This document shows positions 1 through 7,776 of a stretch of 64,000 nt of DNA, one piece after another. Numbering within the stretch: position 1 is the first letter of the stretch; the number at the start of each line of letters is the position of its first letter. The position numbers and the translations under genes were made by a program. The DNA is from Bacteroidota bacterium. GTDB taxonomy: Bacteria; Bacteroidota; Bacteroidia; Chitinophagales; Chitinophagaceae. The notes under the pieces were generated by a model. The model searched no databases. It was not told the origin of the DNA and saw only the letters and a program-made list of their open reading frames with translations. The stretch lies in NCBI GenBank assembly GCA_947452905.1, contig CANGEP010000006.1, forward strand, positions 87,121-151,120, read 5' to 3'.

Positions 1-66
1 AATGCCATCACCAAATCCTGCTCTGGTTTCTTTTTCGTTTTGTACTACGATATCTTTTACGTTCAT
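1..66 (-). CDS. Transketolase C-terminal subunit, 5' end only (partial)
   Basis: The reverse strand opens an ATG at 64-66 and reads 22 codons to the window edge, starting MNVKDIVVQNEKETRAGFG. The segment ETRAGFGDG resembles the N-terminus of the separately encoded C-terminal half of transketolase in Bacteroidota, where a K-x-TRSGFG motif precedes the pyrimidine-binding domain. That protein pairs with a thiamine-diphosphate-binding N-terminal subunit in the pentose phosphate pathway. It starts only 36 bases after the carB stop, so the two are probably co-transcribed. With 22 residues visible the family call is tentative. Confidence 0.45.
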   Translation of the reverse strand, partial: MNVKDIVVQNEKETRAGFGDGI

Positions 67-102
67 ATATTTTAGGTTGTGCTTTGTAGCAGTAAGTTAA
101 AA

Positions 103-1749
103 TTAGTTTTCGAAAGTCGAATAAAAATAAGGCGTTTTTGCTTCAAACTCAGCGCTACAAGTATCTACCATTTTGTAAACTCTTGTAATACCTAATGCCT
201 TACGCTTCTCATACACTGCATCATCATTGGTATCGCCATGTAATAGTTTAGCTATTTGCATATCACTAAAGCCATGCTTCTTTGCTTCTTTTAAAGTATT
301 AGTAGGTAAGCTCTCTAAAGTATGCTTCATTAATTCTTTTTCAATATCACATATAATTCTGATCTGATATAAGAACCAATTATCAATACCTGTTGCTGCA
401 GCAATGGATCTCACAGTTGAACCTTGCAATAAAGCATCTTTGATTCTAAAAATACGATCCCATTTTGGGGTTTTAATGTACTCCATTAAATCCTCGTTCT
501 TCATTAAGCTCTTTCCATAATAACCTAAACCAATAGCTTCATTCTCTAAGGATTGACATGCTTTTTGAATGGCTTCAGTAAAGCTTCTTCCTATAGCCAT
601 TACTTCACCCACACTTTTCATTTGTAATCCTAAAGTATCATTTGCACCTTTGAATTTATCAAAATTCCAACGCGGTACTTTTACAATTACATAATCTAGA
701 GCTGGTTCAAAATAAGCGGATGTAGTTTGCGTGATTTGATTTTTTAATTCATCTAAATGATAACCAATTGCCAACTTAGCAGCAATTTTTGCAATTGGGT
801 ATCCAGTAGCTTTTGAGGCTAAGGCAGAAGAGCGAGATACACGTGGATTTATCTCCACGGCAATTAATTCTTCTGTTGCAGGATTTAAAGCAAATTGCAC
901 ATTACAACCACCAGAGAAATTACCTAGACTGCGCATCATAAGCATGGCTTTATTACGCATCTCTTGGAAAGCAGTATCGCTCAAAGTCATGGCAGGAGCA
1001 ACTGTGATAGAATCTCCTGTATGCACTCCCATGGGATCTAAATTTTCTACAGTACAAATGATCACCACATTATCTGCTTGGTCTCTTAATAATTCTAATT
1101 CGTATTCTTTCCATCCCAACACTGCTTTTTCTACCAATACTTCGTGCATGGGAGAAGCTTTTAAACCTTTCTCTAAAGCTGCATCTAATTCACTAGCGTC
1201 ATGCACAAATCCACCTCCTGTTCCACCTAAAGTAAAAGAAGGACGTATAACTAAAGGGAATCCAATTTTTTGTGCAATCTCTTTTCCTTCTAAAAAACTA
1301 TTGGCTACTTTACTAGGTGCAACTTGCATTCCAATTTTCACCATTAATTGTCTAAATTTTTCTCTGTCTTCTGCTGTATCAATTGCAGCAACATCAACGC
1401 CAATCATTCTGCAATTATATTGTTTCCACAAACCAATCTCATCTGCTTCTTTACAAAGATTTAACGCAGTTTGTCCTCCCATTGTAGGCAACACAGCATC
1501 AATTTGATTTTCTTGTAAAATTTGTTCTAAACTTTCAATGGTTAAGGGTAATAAATAAACCTTATCAGCCATCATTGGATCGGTCATGATGGTAGCAGGG
1601 TTGCTATTAATTAAAATCACTTTAATGCCCTCCTCTCTAAGGGATCTGGCAGCTTGAGAACCAGAATAATCAAACTCGCAAGCCTGTCCTATGATAATGG
1701 GTCCAGAACCTACAATTAAAACGGATTTTATGGAATTGTCTTTAGGCAT
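103..1749 (-). CDS. carB: Carbamoyl-phosphate synthase large chain, N-terminal half only
   Basis: The 548-residue product matches the first half of CarB: an N-terminal Rossmann-like pre-ATP-grasp region (VLIVGSGPIIIGQACEFDYS near residue 10), the carboxyphosphate ATP-grasp domain (about residues 128-335, with RPSFTLGGTGGG and EINPRVSRSSALASKATGYP), and the oligomerisation domain. Full CarB is about 1,070 residues and makes carbamoyl phosphate for pyrimidines and arginine. Here translation ends at YFYSTFEN-TAA, exactly where the second, homologous half normally begins. The next bases hold further stops and then a transketolase-like gene, so the carbamoyl-phosphate and allosteric domains are not adjacent. 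carA is not in the window either. The ATG at 1749 is the only start that keeps the conserved N-terminus. The gene is divergent from bcp. The half identity is certain; where the second half lies is unknown. Confidence 0.93.
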   Translation of the reverse strand: MPKDNSIKSVLIVGSGPIIIGQACEFDYSGSQAARSLREEGIKVILINSNPATIMTDPMMADKVYLLPLTIESLEQILQENQIDAVLPTMGGQTALNLCKEADEIGLWKQYNCRMIGVDVAAIDTAEDREKFRQLMVKIGMQVAPSKVANSFLEGKEIAQKIGFPLVIRPSFTLGGTGGGFVHDASELDAALEKGLKASPMHEVLVEKAVLGWKEYELELLRDQADNVVIICTVENLDPMGVHTGDSITVAPAMTLSDTAFQEMRNKAMLMMRSLGNFSGGCNVQFALNPATEELIAVEINPRVSRSSALASKATGYPIAKIAAKLAIGYHLDELKNQITQTTSAYFEPALDYVIVKVPRWNFDKFKGANDTLGLQMKSVGEVMAIGRSFTEAIQKACQSLENEAIGLGYYGKSLMKNEDLMEYIKTPKWDRIFRIKDALLQGSTVRSIAAATGIDNWFLYQIRIICDIEKELMKHTLESLPTNTLKEAKKHGFSDMQIAKLLHGDTNDDAVYEKRKALGITRVYKMVDTCSAEFEAKTPYFYSTFEN

Positions 1750-1754
1750 AACTA

Positions 1755-1782
1755 CAAAAATATAAATTGCGCAAACCTACAA
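1755..1782 (-). promoter_or_regulatory. Promoter of carB: TTG-N17-TATTTTTG
   Basis: Read on the reverse strand, TTG (1780-1782) is followed by 17 bases and TATTTTTG (1755-1762). This fits the Bacteroidota primary sigma consensus TTG-N17-23-TAnnTTTG. The -7 box ends only 5 bases before the carB ATG, so the transcript would be leaderless or nearly so. Confidence 0.65.
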
Positions 1783-1817
1783 AAAATTAAGCATATATTT
1801 ACCGGAATTCAATCAAT

Positions 1818-2282
1818 ATGGCAGTAATAAAAGAGGGGGCTAAGGCGCCTGCATTTAAAGGGGTAGATCAACACGGAAAAACAGTGGCTTTGGCCGATTT
1901 TAAGGGTCAAAAAGTAGTTCTTTATTTTTACCCTAAAGATGATACGCCAGGTTGTACAGCTCAGGCCTGTAATCTAAGAGATAATTATAAGAAATTATTA
2001 AAAAAAGGCTTACAAGTGTTAGGTGTAAGTGTTGATTCGGTTAAATCCCATGAAAAATTTATTACTAAATACGAATTACCCTTTTCATTGATTGCCGATG
2101 AGGATAAAAAAATAGTAGATAAATATAATTTATGGGGCCAAAAGAAGTTTATGGGTAAAACTTATATGGGTACTACAAGAACAACTTTTTTAATTGATGA
2201 AGCAGGAATTGTTCAACATATCATAGAAAAGCCTGATACCAAGAATCATACCGAAGAGATTTTAGCTATAAGTGGCTGGTAA
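1818..2282 (+). CDS. bcp: Thioredoxin-dependent thiol peroxidase (peroxiredoxin Q/BCP)
   Basis: This is an atypical 2-Cys peroxiredoxin that reduces hydrogen peroxide and organic peroxides in the cytoplasm with thioredoxin. The 154 residues match the family length. The motif TPGCTAQACNLRD carries the peroxidatic Cys46 and, five residues on, the resolving Cys51, as in E. coli Bcp. The conserved FYPKDDTPG precedes it, and TTFLIDEAG follows near the C-terminus. It has no signal peptide. The gene is divergent from carB and followed by a 127-base AT-rich gap before a membrane regulator. Confidence 0.96.
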   Translation: MAVIKEGAKAPAFKGVDQHGKTVALADFKGQKVVLYFYPKDDTPGCTAQACNLRDNYKKLLKKGLQVLGVSVDSVKSHEKFITKYELPFSLIADEDKKIVDKYNLWGQKKFMGKTYMGTTRTTFLIDEAGIVQHIIEKPDTKNHTEEILAISGW

Positions 2283-2299
2283 CTTTGGTAATTGTATTC

Positions 2300-2319
2300 A
2301 TTTATAATTAATTATAAAT
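2300..2319. promoter_or_regulatory. 20-bp perfect AT-only palindrome in the bcp/regulator gap
   Basis: ATTTATAATT is followed directly by its reverse complement AATTATAAAT. It lies 18 bases after the bcp stop and 90 bases before the membrane AraC-type gene. It contains no G or C, so it would be a weak terminator. It could be an operator or an accident of the very AT-rich 2283-2409 gap, in which I see nothing else definite. Confidence 0.25.
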
Positions 2320-2409
2320 TAAACTATTTATTAATATTTATAAATTATTCTCAATTTTATAGTAATTTCCTATCTTGTGGTATATTCATAAAAAGCTATA
2401 ATAGTTCTT

Positions 2410-3489
2410 ATGACCTCCCTCATTTCCTCACTTTATTTTTCAGTTTTTATTTTTGCGCTAATTGTCTTTATTGAAATTATGATTCGCTTCAAAAGACCTT
2501 TTTTGCTAAAAGCTTGTTTTTTAACTATTGCTTTTAATGTAGGATCAAGTGCTGTTCTAAATATTTTCCGACCTGATCTTTTCTTTTATAATCATGTTTT
2601 TGCAAGAGTATTAAATGCCATGGCCTTTATTATTATTTTCTTCACGGTTTATTATAGAGATTATTTAAAATGGGCACTTACGGCAACATTTTTAATTTTA
2701 GGGGCGATGGTGGTAAATTTTATTGTTAATGCCCAAACAATTACAGATGTATTATTAGGACGCACTAAAAATTTACCTATTGCACCTGTAGATATTTCTC
2801 AGTCAGCAGAATTACCTTTTTCTTTTAATTTTTTAAGATTTTCACTCATTATTTTTTATTCTTTTATTATTTATTTAATGATCTTGGCACTTAAAAGAAG
2901 GAAAAACGAGAACGTGTATTTTGAAGAATTGTCAAAATGGATAATTGCTATTGCAGTGCTTAATTTTTTAGTAGTTATTACAAATATTGTTGTGTTAGAT
3001 ATGGGCATTGTTTTAGAGTACAGAAAATTAGCTTTTATTGTTATCAACTTTTTTGTTTTAATTACAATTTTTTATCGCCCTAAATTTTTAAATAGCACTT
3101 CTCTTCGATTTACATTCACAGGAAAAAAATCGGATGCCAATACCAAAATAAATGTTGAAAAATTCATAGCAGCTTTTTTTAATAATTTTTATTATATCAA
3201 TAAGGAGGCAAATTTGGAGGATTGTGCTACCATATTAAAAGTTGATAAAAATGATTTATACCGATTTGTATACGATCGTTATTTAATGAGTTTTAATGAT
3301 TTGGTAAATAAAAATAGAGTGAGTTACTTTTTAGAACTTGTAGCCAATCGAAAATATTATACTTCTTCTATTGATGATTTAGCTAAATCAGCAGGCTTTG
3401 CTTCGCGCCAGCATTTGTACAAGCCTTTCAAGAAATTTCATGGGGGTAGCCCAACTGATTTATTAGATGCTCGATTTTTTGCAACTTAA
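2410..3489 (+). CDS. Membrane-anchored AraC-family transcriptional regulator
   Basis: The 359-residue protein has about seven hydrophobic segments in residues 1-235 and then a cytoplasmic C-terminal AraC-type helix-turn-helix domain (about 255-355). Within that domain, LEDCATILKVDKNDLYRFV forms the first helix pair and IDDLAKSAGFASRQHLYKPF the second, which matches the conserved second HTH of AraC proteins. This architecture is common in Bacteroidota, where the membrane part is presumed to sense a ligand or membrane state. The targets are unknown. It ends convergently with feoB: the two stop codons share TTAA at 3486-3489. Codon use is as AT-rich as its neighbours. Confidence 0.85.
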   Translation: MTSLISSLYFSVFIFALIVFIEIMIRFKRPFLLKACFLTIAFNVGSSAVLNIFRPDLFFYNHVFARVLNAMAFIIIFFTVYYRDYLKWALTATFLILGAMVVNFIVNAQTITDVLLGRTKNLPIAPVDISQSAELPFSFNFLRFSLIIFYSFIIYLMILALKRRKNENVYFEELSKWIIAIAVLNFLVVITNIVVLDMGIVLEYRKLAFIVINFFVLITIFYRPKFLNSTSLRFTFTGKKSDANTKINVEKFIAAFFNNFYYINKEANLEDCATILKVDKNDLYRFVYDRYLMSFNDLVNKNRVSYFLELVANRKYYTSSIDDLAKSAGFASRQHLYKPFKKFHGGSPTDLLDARFFAT

Positions 3490-5594
3490 CCCAGCAGCGT
3501 GTAAACGAGTAGGCTCATTATATAAGCTAAGCCTGTCATCATAAAAAACTGAATAGTTGGCCATTTCCAAGTACCCGTCTCTCTTTTTACAACAGCTAAA
3601 GTACTCATGCATTGCATAGCTAGCACATAAAAAATCATAAGAGATATAGCGGCGGCTAAACTATAAACAGGTAATCCATTAGAGCGTTTAGCTTCTTTTA
3701 ATTTTTGAGTAAGTGAACTATTGTCCTCCGCCTCTACACTATATAAAGTTGCCATAGTGCCCACAAAAACTTCACGTGCTGCAAAGGAAGTAATAATAGC
3801 TATTCCCATTTTCCAATCAAAACCCAAAGGGGCAATTGCAGGCTCGATGGTTTTTCCTAAAATACCCGCGTAAGAGTTTTCGAGTTTTTGGGTATGATAA
3901 ACTTTTTCAATTTTTTGTGCTTGTTGCGGTGCTGCAATTAGTTGTTGAGCTCTATTTTGTTCTACTATTTTCATTCCATCAGCAGGTCCATAGCTTGATA
4001 AAAACCAAAGTAAAACACTAATCACCATAATTACTTTACCGGCATCTGTTACAAATATTTTTGCTTTTTGAATCATGGTCATACCCACATTTCCCCATCT
4101 TGGAGCACGATACACTGGGAGTTCTAAAATAAAATAGCTTTTCTCTTTAATTTTTATAAATAGTTTTAAAATAAAACTAGCTAGTAATGCCATTACGATT
4201 CCTAATACATATAGCCCCATCATTACCAATCCTTGCAAACTTAAAAAGCCAAAATAAATTTTATTATCAATTACTAATGAAATTAAAATAGTATACACTG
4301 GAAGTCTTGCACTACAACTCATAAAAGGAGTTACTAAAATAGTAAGCAATCTTTCTTTTTTATTTTCAATATTGCGAGCACTCATGATAGCAGGTACTGC
4401 ACAAGCAAAACCACTAATCATAGGCATAACACTCTTCCCATTTAGCCCAACTTTACGCATAAGCTTATCGCTTAAAAAACTAATGCGTGCCATATAACCA
4501 GTGTCTTCTAATAAAGTAATAAGGCCAAACAAAATCATTATTTGAGGAATAAAAACAAAAATGCCACCGAGCCCTGCAATCACCCCATTCACTAAAAGGT
4601 CCTCCCACCATGCATTAGGTAAAATGGTATTTAAATAAGTGGTGAGGCTGGTAAAAATCCATTCAATTCCTTCCATTGGGTATTTAGCCATCCAAAATAC
4701 AGACTGAAATAAAATAAATAAAACCGAAAATAAGATAGCATAACCACCCACTCGGTGTAAAAATATATTGTCTAATCTGTCGGTTCTCTTTTTCTTTGCA
4801 CTAGGGTCTGGCTCAGTTACATTCGCTTTCATAATATCTTGAATATGACTATAGCGCTGTAATATTTCTTGTGCCTGTGTTTTAGTATGATTAAAATTTT
4901 GAGCTATCTCTATTTGCTCAATATTCTCTTGCATTTCTTGCTCCAATGGAAAAGCTTCGTGATGCATCAAATAGTGAAGTGCTGCATAATCACTATGGGT
5001 AGGATACATGGTTTTAAATGCATCAATCGCTTCGGGTGCTAATTTTTTATTATCAATAAAGCTATCTGCGTTTCTTACTCTAGGAGTTTCAATTATACCG
5101 ATGAGCGCAGCTTTTAGTTCTTGCAACCCTTTTCCTTTTCTAGCATCTACCGCGACAACTGGAATACCCAATTCTTTTTGTAAACCCATAATATCAATCT
5201 TGATTCCTTTTTTTGTAGCTAAGTCGTTCATGGTAAGTGCAAGTACTACCGGAATTTTTAAATCTATAATTTGACTACAAAAAAGTAAATTTCTTTTAAG
5301 GTTACTCGCATCAGCAACTAATAAAATTACATCGGAATGCATTTCAGGATCTACTCCCATTAGTACTTTATAGGCCACCCATTCATCCTCTCTCTTTGGA
5401 TAAAAACTATAAGTTCCGGGCAGGTCAATTAGGGTGGAAGGATGTTTTCCTAAAAGTAAATCTCCAGTTTTTTTATCTACCGTAACGCCTGGGAAATTGC
5501 CTACTTTTTGATTCATGCCAGTGAGGGCATTAAAAAGAGAACTTTTTCCGCAATTGGGGTTACCCACTAAAGCTATATGTATACCCGGCTTCAT
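3486..5594 (-). CDS. feoB: Ferrous iron transport protein B
   Basis: FeoB imports Fe2+ across the inner membrane. The product has an N-terminal GTPase domain with P-loop GNPNCGKSS near residue 11 and the G3 motif DLPGTYSF. A helical GDI-like linker follows, then a polytopic domain with two Gate-type repeats, including the conserved Cys-containing GFACAVPAIMSAR and FMSCSARLPVY. I chose the ATG at 5594 (702 residues); the open frame also allows TTG at 5603, three codons earlier. The G4 motif reads TMND instead of the usual NxxD. No FeoA domain is fused and no feoA lies next to it. I see no clear Fur box upstream. Confidence 0.96.
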   Translation of the reverse strand: MKPGIHIALVGNPNCGKSSLFNALTGMNQKVGNFPGVTVDKKTGDLLLGKHPSTLIDLPGTYSFYPKREDEWVAYKVLMGVDPEMHSDVILLVADASNLKRNLLFCSQIIDLKIPVVLALTMNDLATKKGIKIDIMGLQKELGIPVVAVDARKGKGLQELKAALIGIIETPRVRNADSFIDNKKLAPEAIDAFKTMYPTHSDYAALHYLMHHEAFPLEQEMQENIEQIEIAQNFNHTKTQAQEILQRYSHIQDIMKANVTEPDPSAKKKRTDRLDNIFLHRVGGYAILFSVLFILFQSVFWMAKYPMEGIEWIFTSLTTYLNTILPNAWWEDLLVNGVIAGLGGIFVFIPQIMILFGLITLLEDTGYMARISFLSDKLMRKVGLNGKSVMPMISGFACAVPAIMSARNIENKKERLLTILVTPFMSCSARLPVYTILISLVIDNKIYFGFLSLQGLVMMGLYVLGIVMALLASFILKLFIKIKEKSYFILELPVYRAPRWGNVGMTMIQKAKIFVTDAGKVIMVISVLLWFLSSYGPADGMKIVEQNRAQQLIAAPQQAQKIEKVYHTQKLENSYAGILGKTIEPAIAPLGFDWKMGIAIITSFAAREVFVGTMATLYSVEAEDNSSLTQKLKEAKRSNGLPVYSLAAAISLMIFYVLAMQCMSTLAVVKRETGTWKWPTIQFFMMTGLAYIMSLLVYTLLG

Positions 5595-5661
5595 GTCGGG
5601 CAAAGCTAGCGGTTAAGATTGGGTAGTGCTTACGAAATTAGAAATTGAGCCCTTCTTTACT

Positions 5662-5669
5662 TAATTTTG
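5662..5669 (+). promoter_or_regulatory. -7 box TAATTTTG upstream of the M28 peptidase gene
   Basis: TAATTTTG fits TAnnTTTG and ends 17 bases before the ATG at 5687. A TTG at 5645-5647 is only 14 bases upstream, shorter than the usual 17-23, so the -33 element is uncertain. This box also argues against the TTG at 5645 as the start codon. Confidence 0.5.
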
Positions 5670-5686
5670 GGCCACAACCATTTTAT

Positions 5687-7315
5687 ATGTCCAAACAGCT
5701 GTTTTTTTTGCTCTTATTTGCACCCGTTTTTTTATCAGCACAAAAGTTAACTAAGGCCGATAAAATACTTATTAAAAATGTACAATCACATATTCAGTTT
5801 TTAGCGAGCGATGAATTGGAAGGACGCAGGGCAGGAACTCCTGGAGAACAGAAGGCAGTTGATTATATTGTAGCACAGTATCAAGCTATAGGATTACAAC
5901 CCATGGGAGAGAGTGGGTATATTCAAAATTTTCCAATTGATGAAGGGAAAAAATGGGCACCTAATTCATTTGTAAAAATTAATGGGCAAGCAGCTTTCTT
6001 AGAAAAAGAATTTTTTGCTTTATCGAATACTGCCCATGGCTCCATTAGTTCAAAAGCGGCTTTAACTTTAAATGAAAACAAACAGGTTTGGTTTAAGGAT
6101 TTACAAGAAGTTTTAGAAGAAAATACCAATAATCCTCATTTTGATATTGCACAATGGTTGGTTAACACTACTGCCGATTATAAGCGCAAAGGTGCTACAG
6201 CTTTGTTTTTGCATAATAGCGGAACTTTAGTTGACAATATTCAATTTAATAAATTTGATACAAGTGCTCAGTTGTCTTTGCCTGTGGTATATTTTACCAA
6301 AGAAGGTTTTGACAAATATTTTAAAGATGAAACAGCTACTTATGTGATTGAAGCTGCTATTGAATTAACTCATGGTACAAGAACTGCACATAATGTAGTT
6401 GGCTTTATTGATAATCATGCCGCCACCACTGTTATTTTAGGAGCACATTTAGATCATTTAGGATACAATGAAGATAAAAATGCATTAGATCTTGGAGAAC
6501 ATTTAATTCACAATGGCGCCGATGATAATGCTAGTGGAACTGCAGCATTAATTGAAATGACAAAAGCGCTAGCTAAGAAGTCGCCCAAGAACAATAATTA
6601 TTTAATCATTCATTTTTCTGGAGAGGAATTAGGTTTATTTGGTAGCAAATATTGGTTAGAGCATCCAAGTTTTAAAGGCGATTTTAATTATATGATTAAT
6701 ATGGATATGGTGGGACGTTACGATACAGCGCGTAAATTAACGGTGGGTGGTTATGGCACTTCCTCTAAATGGTCCGAAATATTGACAGCTGTAAAAACCC
6801 CAATGGTAACGCATTACGATAGTGCTGGAACTGGTCCTAGTGACCATGCAAGTTTTTATAGAAAAGACCTGCCTGTTTTATTTATGTTTACTGGAAGCCA
6901 TAACGATTATCATAAAGCAACCGATGACTGGGATAAAATTAATTATGTAGGGGAAAAGGAAGTGATCAGGTATGTGCAAGATATTATTAAAACAACCGAT
7001 GCATTCGGCAAACTAGATTTTTTAAAAACACGTGAACAATCTATGGGCAAGAGCACTAAGTTTACAGTAAGTTTAGGCGTAATGCCCGATTATGCTTTTA
7101 CAGGCACGGGGGTTAGAATTGAAGGGGCTAGTCAAGGTAAATTAGGCGAAAAATTAGGCTTACAACAAGGCGATATTTTATTACAAGTGGGAGATTATAA
7201 GTTAGTGGATGTAATGAGTTATATGCAAGCTTTGGGTAAATTTAAAAAAGGAGATAAAACTATACTCATTATTAAAAGAGCAGCCGAAGAAATTAAATTT
7301 GATATTCAGTTTTAA
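5687..7315 (+). CDS. Secreted M28 family zinc aminopeptidase with C-terminal PDZ domain
   Basis: This is a 542-residue exported metallopeptidase starting with a signal peptide (MSKQLFFLLLFAPVFLSAQ). Early residues contain ASDELEGRRAGTPGE, typical of Bacteroidota M28 proteins. A protease-associated insert follows. The zinc-binding signatures are GAHLDHLG, NGADDNASGTAA, SGEELGLFGS, NMDMVGR and HNDYHKATDD, in M28 order. The last 90 residues form a PDZ-like domain (LGLQQGDILLQVGDY). It probably removes N-terminal residues from peptides in the periplasm or outside the cell. A second M28 protein without the PDZ lies at 52401-53945. The upstream TTG at 5645 would add 14 residues ahead of the signal peptide and is unlikely. 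Confidence 0.92.
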   Translation: MSKQLFFLLLFAPVFLSAQKLTKADKILIKNVQSHIQFLASDELEGRRAGTPGEQKAVDYIVAQYQAIGLQPMGESGYIQNFPIDEGKKWAPNSFVKINGQAAFLEKEFFALSNTAHGSISSKAALTLNENKQVWFKDLQEVLEENTNNPHFDIAQWLVNTTADYKRKGATALFLHNSGTLVDNIQFNKFDTSAQLSLPVVYFTKEGFDKYFKDETATYVIEAAIELTHGTRTAHNVVGFIDNHAATTVILGAHLDHLGYNEDKNALDLGEHLIHNGADDNASGTAALIEMTKALAKKSPKNNNYLIIHFSGEELGLFGSKYWLEHPSFKGDFNYMINMDMVGRYDTARKLTVGGYGTSSKWSEILTAVKTPMVTHYDSAGTGPSDHASFYRKDLPVLFMFTGSHNDYHKATDDWDKINYVGEKEVIRYVQDIIKTTDAFGKLDFLKTREQSMGKSTKFTVSLGVMPDYAFTGTGVRIEGASQGKLGEKLGLQQGDILLQVGDYKLVDVMSYMQALGKFKKGDKTILIIKRAAEEIKFDIQF

Positions 7316-7332
7316 TTGAATAGTTATTTATT

Positions 7333-7776
7333 ATGAGTGCTAAACTAATTTTAAACCAAGAAGAGATTAACGAGCAAGACTTTGAAGGCACGCGCATCTT
7401 GGGCATTACTGCACCTATTAAAAACTATCAGTTTTGTATATTACTGAATCAGTATATGGGCTTTGAATTTAGATTTAATCCCGAACACGAAATTGCTTTA
7501 AAGAGAAAAAACAGAACTTATTATTTTTCGATGTATGAAGCAACAGAACCTACCACTTCTATTCAACATTTTGTATATCACAATCAATTTGACGGTGAAT
7601 ATTTATTACCCGAATTAAAACACATGGATTTTATTTGGTGGATTAGAGGAGAATGGATCGAAGACGAAAAAGTAAGCGACATTTTACAATCGGTACGAAA
7701 TATTAAAGGCGTACAATTAGTAGCCGAACTTACCCCCGACCAAATTAAAAATAAAGGGCACCTTATTTTTGAATAA
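7333..7776 (+). CDS. IPExxxVDY family protein
   Basis: This 147-residue cytoplasmic protein has the family's diagnostic stretch as LPELKHMDFIWWIRG (a version of IPExxxVDY-hhhIxG), preceded by KNYQFCILLNQYMGFEF. The family is found in Bacteroidota and its function is unknown. The gene starts 17 bases after the M28 peptidase gene, and its last 14 bases overlap the end of the convergent selD. Confidence 0.85.
   Translation: MSAKLILNQEEINEQDFEGTRILGITAPIKNYQFCILLNQYMGFEFRFNPEHEIALKRKNRTYYFSMYEATEPTTSIQHFVYHNQFDGEYLLPELKHMDFIWWIRGEWIEDEKVSDILQSVRNIKGVQLVAELTPDQIKNKGHLIFE

Noticed and set aside
1..102. A frameshift hiding the second half of carB
   Set aside because: The reverse strand after the carB stop shows several stops and then another protein start. 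No CarB C-terminal sequence is visible in any frame within 1-102.
944..1507. 187-codon open frame antisense to carB
   Set aside because: It mirrors a strongly conserved CarB coding region, has no recognisable domain and is the usual shadow of biased codon use.
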